Assembly: GCF_011745145.1 (NCBI RefSeq)
Contig: NZ_CP050191.1
Coordinates: 1,912,984 to 1,976,983 of the forward strand
Direction of reading: 5' to 3'
DNA: 64,000 nt
Source of the DNA: Mycobacterium sp. DL440
GTDB taxonomy: Bacteria > Actinomycetota > Actinomycetes > Mycobacteriales > Mycobacteriaceae
The notes under the pieces were generated by a model. The model was not told the DNA's origin, did no database searches, and saw only the letters and a program-made list of their open reading frames with translations. Below are positions 41,208-49,790 of the stretch, piece by piece. Within the stretch, counting starts at the first letter, position 1, and every line of letters begins with the position of its first letter. The position numbers and the translations under genes were made by a program.

Positions 41208-41585
41208 CTACAGGCCTGCGCTCTTGCGAACCCGGCTGACCACAGCGCGCACCGCGCTTTCCGTCGCAGCCAGTGGCGACATCACCGCCTCGCCGATCCC
41301 GACGATGACCTCGACGCGATCCACGATCGACTCCAGGCGCTCGACCACCCCGATGAGGCGGGGCGCGAGCTCATCGATACGGGTGATGGTGTCGTTGAAT
41401 CGGTCCAGGGTGGCATCGAGGCCGCCGGTCGACTTGTTGAGGTCGACCAGGGTGGTACTGAGATCGGTGAGCAGGGTGTCGACCTGCTCCACGGTCATGT
41501 CGGCGTTGAGCGCGGCCTGCGTCAATGTCCGAATTCTCTGCCGCCCAGAATTCGGGCGGGTGCGGCCGTCCCCTTTGTCTGCCAT
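41208..41585 (-). CDS. Hypothetical protein with long helical (coiled-coil) region
   Basis: The 125-residue product has a charged N-terminus (about 20 residues), then a long amphipathic stretch with regular hydrophobic spacing: VEQVDTLLTDLSTTLVDLNKSTGGLDATLDRFNDTITRIDELAPRLIGVVERLESIVDRVEVIVG, and a C-terminal weakly hydrophobic helix (AVMSPLAATESAVRAVVSRVRK). Proteins of this look are common in mycobacteria but I do not know a function. It lies between the DeoR gene and the MFS operon on the same strand. Codon use and composition look normal for the window. Confidence 0.7.
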   Translation of the reverse strand: MADKGDGRTRPNSGRQRIRTLTQAALNADMTVEQVDTLLTDLSTTLVDLNKSTGGLDATLDRFNDTITRIDELAPRLIGVVERLESIVDRVEVIVGIGEAVMSPLAATESAVRAVVSRVRKSAGL

Positions 41586-41631
41586 GCCAGACAGTATGGT
41601 CGGGCAGGTCGCCGGCCGACCGGAAAACCGG

Positions 41632-42405
41632 TCAGGCTTCGACGGTCTCGACTCCTGCGTTGTGGAGGTGTTCGCGCCAGGTGTCGTCGAGTTCGTTGGT
41701 GACGAAGACGTCGATGTCGGTCCAGCCCAGGGACCCGGCGATCGCGCGCTGACCGATCTTGGACGAGTCGGCGAGGATCACCACCCGCCGGCCTTGCCGG
41801 GCCATCGCGGTGGCGATCTCCGCGTCCAGCAGGCTGTTGAACCGCACTCCCATGTCGAGATCGACTCCATCACAACTGAGAAACGTGGTGTCCACGCTCA
41901 ATTGGGAGATCGCCGCCGTCGCCAACGGCCCGCTCGTCCCGAATGACGAGGCGCGCAGCGATCCGCCGATCACGATCACCTCGAAGGAGGGCACGCTCGC
42001 GAGGCGCTCTCCGATGTTGAGACCTGAGGTGGCGACCCAGAGTGGCTGCGCTTGAGAGGCGAGCTCCTCTGCCAGCGCAAGCGTGGTGCTGCCATCGTTG
42101 AGCAACACTGACGAGCGAGGTTTCACCAGGGCGGCGGCCGCCAGGGCGATGGCACCCTTCTCCCGCGCGTTGCGTCTGCGCCGGAGGTCGAACGCCTCGT
42201 CCAGGGTGCTCGATGCTGCCGCCAATGAGGCTCCACCCCGGACTCGCTTGATCAGGCCCTGCCGTTCGAGCGCAGACAGGTCGCGTCGGATCGTCGGGGT
42301 GCTGGCCCCCGTCGCGCGCTGCATGTCGTCCAGCGATGCGAACGGTTGACGCGAAAGCAGGTCAAGCAGGTGCGCGTGACGTTCCTCGGCGTGTTGTTCG
42401 GCCAC
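41632..42405 (-). CDS. DeoR/GlpR family transcriptional repressor
   Basis: The 257-residue product has the N-terminal DeoR helix-turn-helix (RHAHLLDLLSRQPFASLDDMQRATGASTPTIRRDLSALERQGLIKRVRGGA, residues 9-59) and a DeoR C-terminal sugar-phosphate sensor (VLLNDGSTTLALAEELA, FLSCDGVD, RVVILADSSKIG). It is divergent from the kinase-dehydrogenase-EutH cluster across about 100 bases and is its obvious repressor; family members are released by a phosphorylated polyol or sugar. Confidence 0.9.
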   Translation of the reverse strand: MAEQHAEERHAHLLDLLSRQPFASLDDMQRATGASTPTIRRDLSALERQGLIKRVRGGASLAAASSTLDEAFDLRRRRNAREKGAIALAAAALVKPRSSVLLNDGSTTLALAEELASQAQPLWVATSGLNIGERLASVPSFEVIVIGGSLRASSFGTSGPLATAAISQLSVDTTFLSCDGVDLDMGVRFNSLLDAEIATAMARQGRRVVILADSSKIGQRAIAGSLGWTDIDVFVTNELDDTWREHLHNAGVETVEA

Positions 42406-42422
42406 AGCCGTACACCCTACTG

Positions 42423-42439
42423 TCGATCAATATCGATCA
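42423..42439 (+). promoter_or_regulatory. Candidate DeoR operator: direct repeats one helical turn apart
   Basis: TCGATCA occurs at 42423-42429 and again at 42433-42439, a 10-base period. Related strings follow at 42454-42474 (TGATCG, TTCGATC). This AT-richer divergent intergenic region between the DeoR gene and the kinase gene is where the repressor should bind; DeoR-family operators often consist of such direct repeats. Confidence 0.5.
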
Positions 42440-42508
42440 TTGAGTTGCCGAGCATGATCGGTTGTGATTCGATCTGTTGTCGTTATCACTTCGCAATGGA
42501 GGTTGTTG

Positions 42509-44107
42509 GTGACACCACAAGAATTCCCGGCACCGCAGGTGCCGGTGGCGCCGACTCCGTTGACGCGCGGAGGTCCGGTGACCCGGGTATGGGCCGGGAT
42601 CGATCAGGGCACCACGAGTACCCGCACCAACCTCTACGACGATGCCGGCAACTGCGTCGCGACCGCCCGGCGGCAGTCGATCACCACGCACCCGTTTCCG
42701 GGCTGGGACGAACAAGACGGCAATGCTCTGGTCGCGGCCATCGAGGAGACTGTGCGCGAAGCGCTGGCCTCGGTGCCCGGGGCGGAATTGGCCGGCATCG
42801 GCCTGGCCAACCAGGGCGAGTCTGTCATCGCCTTCGACAGGCGCACCGGTGCGCCGCTCTCGAATGCGATTCTGTGGTCAGACCGCCGGGCCGGCACCAT
42901 CATCGGGCGGTTCGCCGGGACCCCGGAAGCGTCACGCGTCCAACAGATCACCGGTCTGCGACCGGATCCGTATTACTCAGCCGCAAAGATCGCCTGGGCG
43001 TTAGTCAACCTTCCTGCGGTCACCGCTGCGGCTGCCGCGGGCACCCTCGCCATCGCAACGCTCGACGCGTTCTTCATTTATCGGCTCGCGCGCGGCGCGT
43101 ATCTGACCGATCCATCCACCGGGAGCCGAACCCAGTTGATGGCACTCGACGAATTGCGGTTCGACGAGGAATGCGCTGCTGCGTTCGGAATCGACCTCAA
43201 CCTGCTTCCGCGGATGGTCGACACCGTCTTCGCCGACGGTCTTCCGACCACCTTGGGCGCGCCGCTGTACGCCAGTGCGGCCGACCAGCTGGCCGCCATG
43301 GCCGCATTGGGTGCAGTCGCCCCTGGCGACACCAAGATGACCTACGGCACAGGATGTTTCATCGACACCAACGTCGGCCCGAATCCGCGTCGCCCCGGCC
43401 ATGGCCTGATGCCGACCTACGGCTGGACCATTCCCGGCGAACCCAAGGCCTGGGCGATCGAGGGCGGCGTGTTCAGCGTGGCCACCGCCGTCGACTGGTT
43501 GGTGAGCCTGGGAATTGCTGAACGGGCATCACAAGTCGGCGAACTCGCCGCGGCGAGCGCTGCGGTATCGAACTTCGATCTGCGCATGCAGCATCCACTG
43601 TTCCTGCCCAGCTTCACCGGAATCGGGGCGCCATGGTGGCGTTCGGAGGCCGCAGGCGTCGTCGCCGGTTTGCGCGCTTCCACGGACCGTCACGACATGG
43701 CGTTCTCGGTTCTCGACGGCATAGCCCAACGAGTGTGCGACGTCGTCGGCGCCATCGACGCGGAACTCCAGACGGCCGCGAGCCTGCGTGCCGACGGGGG
43801 ACTGAGCGTCAACAGGACGCTCATGCAGCGGCAAGCGGACCTGTGCGGGCGGCCGATCGCCATCGCCGATCACCATGACAACACCGCCGCAGGCGCCGCC
43901 GGTCTGGCTGCGATCGGCGCCGGTGAACTCGACCTGGCCGGCCTTGCGTCGCGAACCAAGTTCACCCGCACGGTCGAGCCGGCCTTGAGTGATCGGCATC
44001 GCGAACTCGAGCGTGCTCGCTGGATCGAATTCATCGAATCCACAGCGGCACTCGAGCCCCCAGCGTTGACCACAGCCGCCCACCGGCGGACCGAGGAACG
44101 GAAGTGA
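42509..44107 (+). CDS. Glycerol-kinase-like FGGY kinase with altered substrate motif
   Basis: The product is close to glycerol kinase: GIDQGTTSTRTNLYDDAG, HPFPGWDEQD, TYGTGCFIDTNVG, AIEGGVFSVATAVDWL and LRADGGLSVNRTLMQRQADL. But where E. coli GlpK has NQRET, whose Arg and Glu contact glycerol, this protein has NQGES (Gly103, Glu104). The substrate is therefore probably another polyol or hydroxy compound. GTG 42509 follows AATGGAGG and gives 532 residues with a proline-rich 23-residue leader; GTG 42578, after GCGGAGG, gives a more usual 509-residue protein and may be the real start. It is first in a five-gene operon and overlaps the next gene (TGATG). Confidence 0.88.
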   Translation: MTPQEFPAPQVPVAPTPLTRGGPVTRVWAGIDQGTTSTRTNLYDDAGNCVATARRQSITTHPFPGWDEQDGNALVAAIEETVREALASVPGAELAGIGLANQGESVIAFDRRTGAPLSNAILWSDRRAGTIIGRFAGTPEASRVQQITGLRPDPYYSAAKIAWALVNLPAVTAAAAAGTLAIATLDAFFIYRLARGAYLTDPSTGSRTQLMALDELRFDEECAAAFGIDLNLLPRMVDTVFADGLPTTLGAPLYASAADQLAAMAALGAVAPGDTKMTYGTGCFIDTNVGPNPRRPGHGLMPTYGWTIPGEPKAWAIEGGVFSVATAVDWLVSLGIAERASQVGELAAASAAVSNFDLRMQHPLFLPSFTGIGAPWWRSEAAGVVAGLRASTDRHDMAFSVLDGIAQRVCDVVGAIDAELQTAASLRADGGLSVNRTLMQRQADLCGRPIAIADHHDNTAAGAAGLAAIGAGELDLAGLASRTKFTRTVEPALSDRHRELERARWIEFIESTAALEPPALTTAAHRRTEERK

Positions 44108-45564
44108 TGAACACACAGCGGTATGACATCGCGGTCATCGGAGCCGGCGTCATCGGCGCGGCGATCGCCGCCGAACTATCCCGGTACTCAGTCCGTGTTG
44201 GATGGTTCGAAGCCGCCCACGACGTCGCAGAGGGGGCCAGCAAGGCCAACTCGGCCATCGCGAGCAGCGGATACGATTTGCCGCCTGGAAGCCTGGAATC
44301 CGATCTCATCCGGGAGACCAGCCCCCAATGGGAAACGATCTGCCGGGCCCTTGACGTTCCGTTTCAACGAATCGGAGCATTGTCGCTGGCTTTCGACGAC
44401 GGTGATACCGAGTCACTGACCAGCCTGGTGGCGCAGGCCGCTGAGGCCGGAGTCGAGGCGGAAATGGTGTCCGGCCGGGCGCTGCGCCGGCTCGCGCACA
44501 CCGCCGCGCCCGCTGCTGTCGAGGCATTGCACATACCGGCCGAGGGCATCATCGATCCGATCCGACTGACCATCGGATTCGCAAAGCTCGCCGTAGTCAA
44601 CGGAGTCGAGCTACACCGGTCGACACCCGTCACGGGCTTCTGGCACCACACATCGGGAGAGATCAGCCATATCGTCACTCCGGCCGGCGCCTTCGCCGTC
44701 GGCGCCGTCGTCAACGCGGCCGGGGTGAACGCGGATCTCATCACCGATGCCGCGGCGGCCGAACCGTTCACGATGTGGCCGCGAAAAGGGCAGTTCCTCC
44801 TGCTGGATCGTGCAGTGGGGCCGTTGATTCCCAAGGTCTTGTGCACCGCACCGACGCCGCACACCCGCGGAATCTACGCAGTGCCGACCACGAACCGGAC
44901 GGTACTTGTCGGGCCGACCGCCGACGACGGGCGGGACCGCACGGATAAGGCCACCGACGGGGAGACCCTCGACCGAGTCTGGGAGCGGGCGAGTCGACTG
45001 CTGCCCGACGGGCTCGACCGCCACTACGTGACCAAGGCGTTCTCCGGGTTACGGCCGGCCAGCGACCGCACCTACCGGCTCGAGGTATCGCCGAAGATGC
45101 CGAATCTGATTCACGCCGCGGGCATTCGATCAACCGGTGTTTCCGCAGCGCCCGCCGTAGCCCGCTATGTCAGGAATCTCATCTCCACCGAAGTCATGGC
45201 GCTGACAGCCAAACCGCGTCCGGCCGAGTCTGTTCCCGTGCTGGCGCGGTTGGCCGAGATGACCACCGACGCCGCGGCCCATGAGTTCGCGACCCGGCCC
45301 GGCGCTTCTCCCGACCAGCATCCGATGGTCGTGTGCGCGTGCGAACACGTGACTGCAGCCGAGATCGCGGCCGAATGCCGGGGCCCCCTACCCGCGACAT
45401 CCCTTGACGGCATCCGAAAACGGACCCGCGCCACGGCCGGCCGCTGTCAAGGCGCATATTGCTCGGTGGGCGTCAGCTTCATCCTCTCCGCGGCAACCGG
45501 GGAGCAACCTGGCGAGATCCGGCAAGGTGAACCCGAATCGCAGTGGGAGACCGGTGCCCAATGA
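44107..45564 (+). CDS. GlpA-like FAD dehydrogenase with C-terminal [2Fe-2S] domain
   Basis: The 485-residue product has a DAO-type FAD domain (IAVIGAGVIGAAIAAELSRY and the GlpA-like ASKANSAIASSGYD, about residue 45) and a C-terminal BFD-like [2Fe-2S] domain with cysteines in VVCACEHV (about residue 412) and GRCQGAYCSVG (about residue 450). This is the architecture of anaerobic-type glycerol-3-phosphate dehydrogenase subunit A. It likely oxidises the phosphorylated product of the kinase and passes electrons through the cluster to the next flavoprotein. It starts inside the kinase stop (TGATG; GTG at 44104 is also possible) and overlaps the next gene by 4 bases. Confidence 0.88.
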   Translation: MNTQRYDIAVIGAGVIGAAIAAELSRYSVRVGWFEAAHDVAEGASKANSAIASSGYDLPPGSLESDLIRETSPQWETICRALDVPFQRIGALSLAFDDGDTESLTSLVAQAAEAGVEAEMVSGRALRRLAHTAAPAAVEALHIPAEGIIDPIRLTIGFAKLAVVNGVELHRSTPVTGFWHHTSGEISHIVTPAGAFAVGAVVNAAGVNADLITDAAAAEPFTMWPRKGQFLLLDRAVGPLIPKVLCTAPTPHTRGIYAVPTTNRTVLVGPTADDGRDRTDKATDGETLDRVWERASRLLPDGLDRHYVTKAFSGLRPASDRTYRLEVSPKMPNLIHAAGIRSTGVSAAPAVARYVRNLISTEVMALTAKPRPAESVPVLARLAEMTTDAAAHEFATRPGASPDQHPMVVCACEHVTAAEIAAECRGPLPATSLDGIRKRTRATAGRCQGAYCSVGVSFILSAATGEQPGEIRQGEPESQWETGAQ

Positions 45565-46403
45565 TTACCACGCGTCCACACATTGCGATTGCCGGCTCGG
45601 GACTCGCAGGTTTGCACTGCGCGGTAAGCCTGGCTCCGACGGCCGACGTGACCGTCTACGAACGGCTTCCCGTCCCCGGCGGCGAACACTGGGAGGATCC
45701 CGAACACGACAGGCTGGTTCATCAGGCCCGCCGCGACGGTGTCCGCCTTGCCTCAGGCACCCAGGTCGTCCGCTGGGAAGGTGACCGGATCCTGGCGGTA
45801 GGTGAGCTCGGCGGGATTGCGACAGCGGACGCGCTCGTCGTCGCGACCGGCCATCGACCACCCACCCGCACGGAACTGCGTATCGACGGAAACCGTTGCG
45901 CGGGAGTGGTACCGGCCACGCTGGCACTGCATCTGATCCAGCAGCGAGTTCACCTCGGTCGTCATGTTGTCGTCGTCGGTGACGCCGGCTGGGCGGCCGA
46001 ATGCATTGCCAAGATGCGGTCCGGCCGCAACGATGTCGCCTCGATCGTGTGGGTCGGTGGTCCGGAGCGATCCGTGGACCGAGATGTGATGACCATGCCG
46101 GATGCCAGGGTCAGCGCGACCCACGGCATGCCGAGAATCAGCGGAGTCACCGTGGAAACTCCAACCACGGCAGTACATCTCACGTGCGACTGTTTGATCC
46201 TGGCCGGGCCAGCGCTCCCGTACCGGAACATCGACGGGGCGGTCATGGATGACGAACCCGCCGTCTACGCGCAAGGGAGCGCAGCCATCTTGGCAAATGC
46301 CGCGCAGATCGGCATGGTGGCTGCCCACCGTGCACTGGAATACGCCCAGGCCGAAACCCATTCCCACATACCCGTGCTTCCCAGGATTGGACTGCCCCAA
46401 TGA
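45561..46403 (+). CDS. Short FAD/NAD(P) oxidoreductase (GlpA partner)
   Basis: The 280-residue product has an N-terminal dinucleotide site IAIAGSGLAGLHCAVSLAP, a second ATG-type motif DALVVATGHRPP and a C-terminal segment VYAQGSAAILANAAQIGMVAAHRALEYA typical of pyridine-nucleotide-disulfide-like oxidoreductases. Partners of GlpA-like proteins in such operons are usually 400 residues or more; this one is shorter and lacks the redox cysteine pair. It probably forms a complex with the preceding flavoprotein. ATG 45561 overlaps the previous stop (ATGA), and its own stop overlaps the next ATG. Confidence 0.82.
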   Translation: MITTRPHIAIAGSGLAGLHCAVSLAPTADVTVYERLPVPGGEHWEDPEHDRLVHQARRDGVRLASGTQVVRWEGDRILAVGELGGIATADALVVATGHRPPTRTELRIDGNRCAGVVPATLALHLIQQRVHLGRHVVVVGDAGWAAECIAKMRSGRNDVASIVWVGGPERSVDRDVMTMPDARVSATHGMPRISGVTVETPTTAVHLTCDCLILAGPALPYRNIDGAVMDDEPAVYAQGSAAILANAAQIGMVAAHRALEYAQAETHSHIPVLPRIGLPQ

Positions 46404-46627
46404 AAGTCACCTCACCAGTCGGCGAGTTCCCCTACACCTTCGAGCGGATTCGTGTCGAAGGTTCACGCATCGTCGCCGAAGGCCGGATGGGAACCTGGCC
46501 GGCCCGGATCGAGGTGGGTGTTTCCGATATCCCCCCGGCGATCCGTATCGGCGTGGTGGCGACCGCGCTCGGTGCTCTTGCCGCCGGCGGGTTCCGGAAA
46601 CGCCGAAACCGCAAGCGGCTCGACTAG
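46400..46627 (+). CDS. 75-residue protein with one membrane helix
   Basis: The product has a soluble N-terminal 50 residues (starting MKVTSPVGEFPYTFERIRVE), then one hydrophobic helix (about residues 48-64, IRIGVVATALGALAAGG) and a very basic end (FRKRRNRKRLD) that should stay inside the cell. No cysteines are present, so it is not the DUF1667-type zinc or iron protein seen in comparable operons, nor GlpC. Its tight coupling (ATGA) to the two flavoproteins suggests it tethers them to the membrane. I do not recognise a family. Confidence 0.72.
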   Translation: MKVTSPVGEFPYTFERIRVEGSRIVAEGRMGTWPARIEVGVSDIPPAIRIGVVATALGALAAGGFRKRRNRKRLD

Positions 46628-46682
46628 CTGACCAAGCGGCTACCGCCAACCCACTATTCGGACCTCCGGAAAGAACACATCT

Positions 46683-47942
46683 ATGGCCACATTAGGAAAC
46701 ATCGTCATCTACCTCATGATGGCGTTCGTCGTAATCGGTGCGTGTGCACTGGCATTCCGCGGTGACCGGGGAATCGGTCGAGAATTCAAAGAGGGGATCT
46801 ACGCCCTCGGTCCGTTGTTCGTCCCCGTCGCGGGCATCATGGCCGGGCTGCCATATCTGGCCTGGTTCGTTGAACACGTGCTCGGCAAGATCTATGCCCC
46901 TTTCGGGGCGGACGCGGCCATGGCGGCGACCACCCTGATCGCAAGCGATATGGGCGGATATCAACTGGCCCAAGCGACCGCAGATTCCACCGGCGCATGG
47001 ATGACGGCGTCCATCACCGGGTTCCTCTCGGGCGCCACCATCTCGTTCATCATCCCGGTGGGCCTGGCCATCCTGGATGTGCGTGACCACAAATACTTCG
47101 CCCTCGGCATCATGAGCGGCATCCTGACGGTCCCGATCGGCGTCCTCGTCACAATGACCATACTGATCACCACCCACTCTCCGGTGCGTGACTCGGTGAC
47201 CACCGATGGCCCGTCCACCGCCACCATCGACGGCTACGGCATCGGCGACGTTCTGATCAACCTGCTGCCGGTCATCATCGTCACGGTGGCTATCGCGGCC
47301 GGGCTGTACTTCGCGACCCGGGCCATGATCACCGGGTTCATCTGGTTCGGCCGCATCCTCAACGCGGCGATCTATCTGGTGCTCGCTGTCTCCATCGTGG
47401 ACCACGTCACCGGCTTCTTCAGCTCACGTTTCAGCTGGTGGGGATTCGAGCCGATCATCGCGACGGCAGAAGACCAGATGCGGGCACTGGAAGTCGTCGG
47501 CAATGTTGCCATCGTGCTGGCCGGTGCGTTTCCACTGGTCTACGCGGTCCGGACCTACGCGGACAAGCCGCTCACTGCGATCGGCAAGCGGATGGGCATC
47601 AGCACCGAGGGCACCGCGGGACTGCTTGCCGCCACCACCAACATGCTCGCGGCGTTCCATCTGATCCGCAGCATGCCCGCCAAGGACAAGGTGCTCGTGA
47701 TCGCGTTCGGCACCACATGCTCGGCGCTGATCGGCGATCACCTGGCCTTCACTGCCAACTTCCAACCAAATGTCATCGCGCCGTTGATGATCGGCAAAGT
47801 CGTTGCCGGCGTCACGGCGATGCTGCTGGCCCTGTGGATCGCCGTCCCCACCGCAAAGCGCCTGGAACGCGACGATGCCGAACCTGAGGACGACAAACGC
47901 GAGGACGACGAACGCGAGCCGGCCGAACGCGTCCAGGTCTAG
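46683..47942 (+). CDS. EutH-family permease
   Basis: The 419-residue product has about 10-11 hydrophobic segments and strong resemblance to EutH, the ethanolamine permease: EFKEGIYALGPLFVPVAGIMAGLPYLAW, IASDMGGYQLAQ, FALGIMSGILTVPIGVLV, MRALEVVGNVAIVLAGAFPLVYAV and GDHLAFTANFQPNVIAPLMIGKVVAGVTA. The tail after about residue 395 is a charged repeat-like run of Asp, Glu, Lys and Arg. There is no ethanolamine ammonia-lyase or other eut gene nearby. It lies 55 bases after the 75-aa gene, last in the kinase-dehydrogenase operon, so it likely imports that pathway's substrate. Confidence 0.88.
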   Translation: MATLGNIVIYLMMAFVVIGACALAFRGDRGIGREFKEGIYALGPLFVPVAGIMAGLPYLAWFVEHVLGKIYAPFGADAAMAATTLIASDMGGYQLAQATADSTGAWMTASITGFLSGATISFIIPVGLAILDVRDHKYFALGIMSGILTVPIGVLVTMTILITTHSPVRDSVTTDGPSTATIDGYGIGDVLINLLPVIIVTVAIAAGLYFATRAMITGFIWFGRILNAAIYLVLAVSIVDHVTGFFSSRFSWWGFEPIIATAEDQMRALEVVGNVAIVLAGAFPLVYAVRTYADKPLTAIGKRMGISTEGTAGLLAATTNMLAAFHLIRSMPAKDKVLVIAFGTTCSALIGDHLAFTANFQPNVIAPLMIGKVVAGVTAMLLALWIAVPTAKRLERDDAEPEDDKREDDEREPAERVQV

Positions 47943-47982
47943 CGATGGGGAACCGAACGGCATCGCGATACGTCTGAACAGT

Positions 47983-48132
47983 GTGCGGCAATTCTGCGAA
48001 CTCCGAAGCCGGTGGGCGGTTGTGGCCGACCAGGCCACGCCCAACCGGCAGGTGGCCGACTACCTGGCCGGCTATGGCGAGGCACTGGCAGATCGGGCGA
48101 CCGAGCGCCACAGCGACGCCACCGACGATTAG
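47983..48132 (+). CDS. Possible small protein of 49 residues
   Basis: Between the EutH gene and the convergent pgl gene a GTG frame runs VRQFCELRSRWAVVADQATP through VADYLAGYGEALADRATER to a TAG stop 9 bases before the end of pgl. The composition resembles a folded helical protein more than random translation, but there is no clear ribosome-binding site. It could be a remnant of a longer gene. Tentative. Confidence 0.3.
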   Translation: MRQFCELRSRWAVVADQATPNRQVADYLAGYGEALADRATERHSDATDD

Positions 48133-48141
48133 GCGGTCGAC

Positions 48142-48873
48142 TCAGAGCTTGCTTGCCGCAGCCTCGTCGAGCAACCACACCGTCCGGTCACGGCCGATCG
48201 CGCCGGCGGCGGGGATGTCCACCGGATCCGCACCACCCACCGCAGCGGCGACCGCGTCGGCCTTGGCCTCACCGGACACCACCAGCCACACCTCGCGCGA
48301 GTTGCGAACCGCGGGCAGTGTCAACGTGATTCGGCGGGGAGGGGGCTTGGGGGAGTTCGGCACGCCCACCACCATGCGGTCGGTCTCACGCACCGCGGCA
48401 GTGTCGGGAAACAGTGAGTTGATGTGTCCCTCGCCGCCCATGCCGAGCAGATGCACGTCGAACTCGGGTCCGGGAGCGTCGAAGTTGGCGGCCAGCAGCT
48501 GTGCGTACCCGGCGGCGGCTGCGGTGAGATCGTCGCCGAATTCGCCGTCGCTGGCGGCCATCGCGTGCACGTTGACGTCCGAGATCCCGACATGATCCAA
48601 CAGTGCCTCGCGGGCCTGCTTGTCGTTGCGCTCTCCGTCGTCCTGCGGCACGAAACGCTCGTCGCCCCAGTACACATGCACCTTCGACCAGTCGATCTCG
48701 CCGCTGCGCTCACCGACGCGCTTGAGGAGGCCGATTCCCGTGCCTCCGCCGGTGAGCACGATGTTGGCATGACCTCGGGCCGAGATCGCGGACGTGATGG
48801 CAGCCACCAACCGATCTCCGGCGGCGGCTACCAGCGTGTCGGCGTCGGCGTAACGCTCGATAACAGTGCTCAT
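48142..48873 (-). CDS. pgl: 6-phosphogluconolactonase
   Basis: It hydrolyses 6-phosphogluconolactone, second step of the oxidative pentose phosphate pathway. The 243-residue product has [36 protein letters not shown] and [15 protein letters not shown], the NagB/Pgl family motifs. ATG 48873 overlaps the opcA stop (ATGA); the frame is open further upstream inside opcA but that is not used. Last gene of tkt-tal-zwf-opcA-pgl. Called devB in M. tuberculosis annotation. Confidence 0.96.
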   Translation of the reverse strand: MSTVIERYADADTLVAAAGDRLVAAITSAISARGHANIVLTGGGTGIGLLKRVGERSGEIDWSKVHVYWGDERFVPQDDGERNDKQAREALLDHVGISDVNVHAMAASDGEFGDDLTAAAAGYAQLLAANFDAPGPEFDVHLLGMGGEGHINSLFPDTAAVRETDRMVVGVPNSPKPPPRRITLTLPAVRNSREVWLVVSGEAKADAVAAAVGGADPVDIPAAGAIGRDRTVWLLDEAAASKL

Positions 48874-49781
48874 GCGTACTGGACCTTGTCGATTCCCGTG
48901 AGTGCGTCGTAGTAGATTTCGTCGGCATCGAGGCGGCGCAGATCCTCGGCCAGACACTCCTTGGCCTCGCGGCGGGCCAAGGGCACCAACGCATCCGGCT
49001 TGCCGGTGCGGCTCAGTACGGCGGTGACGCCAGACTGCGGACGTACCAGGGTCACGGTTTCGCTGGGCCTGGTCAGCTCGACCTTCAATTCGCCCGTCGT
49101 CCGGGTCACCGGTCCGTCGATCCGGTTGGCCAACCAGCCGGCCAGAATGTCGAGCGCGGGTTCGTCCTTGAGTCCGGACACGAGCGCCGAGGTGATGGGT
49201 TCGTGCGGCGGCTGATCGATCGCCGCGGCCAGCAGCGCGCGCCAGTAGGTGACGCGGCTCCAGGCCAGATCGGTGTCACCGGCGGTGTAACCGTTGAGCC
49301 TGCTCTTGATGCAGGCCAGCGGATCAGCGCCGTTGGTGGCGTCGGTGATCCGGCGAATCGCCAACTTGCCCAACGGATCCTGTGCGGGGACGGCAGGCGC
49401 TAGATCGGGCCACCACGTCACCACCGGGGTGTCCGGCAGCAGGAACGGCGTCACCACGCTGCTGGCGTGACTGGCCAGCGGACCGGACAATCGCAGCACC
49501 ACCACCTCGTTGGCGCCGGCGTCGCGGCCCACCCGCAGCTGGGCGTCGAGCCGGGCTTCGGTGGTGAACCGGTCCCCGGGAATGACCACGATCACGCGGC
49601 ATGGATGCTCACGGCTGGCCGCGTTGGCCGCGTCGATCGACTCCTCAAGCAGCGCTTCGGAATCGGTTGCGATGACAAGAGTCAGCACCCGACCGAGGGT
49701 GATCGCGCCGCCCTCCTCACGCAGGGCGACGATCTTCTTGTTGATCGCCCCGGTATTGGTCTCTGGCAGATCGACAATCAT
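48870..49781 (-). CDS. opcA: OpcA, glucose-6-phosphate dehydrogenase assembly protein
   Basis: OpcA is an actinobacterial and cyanobacterial partner that activates or assembles glucose-6-phosphate dehydrogenase. The 303-residue product starts [18 protein letters not shown] and contains [29 protein letters not shown], characteristic of the family. It follows zwf by 28 bases, and the zwf stop lies in a 22-base junction motif that also supplies its ribosome-binding site (GAGGAA, about 9 bases before ATG). It overlaps pgl by 4 bases. Confidence 0.95.
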   Translation of the reverse strand: MIVDLPETNTGAINKKIVALREEGGAITLGRVLTLVIATDSEALLEESIDAANAASREHPCRVIVVIPGDRFTTEARLDAQLRVGRDAGANEVVVLRLSGPLASHASSVVTPFLLPDTPVVTWWPDLAPAVPAQDPLGKLAIRRITDATNGADPLACIKSRLNGYTAGDTDLAWSRVTYWRALLAAAIDQPPHEPITSALVSGLKDEPALDILAGWLANRIDGPVTRTTGELKVELTRPSETVTLVRPQSGVTAVLSRTGKPDALVPLARREAKECLAEDLRRLDADEIYYDALTGIDKVQYA

Positions 49782-49790
49782 AGTGTTCGG

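Noticed and set aside
46683..47942. An ethanolamine utilisation (eut) locus, because of EutH
   Set aside because: No ethanolamine ammonia-lyase, EutA, aldehyde dehydrogenase or microcompartment shell gene is in the window; the partners are a kinase and flavoproteins.
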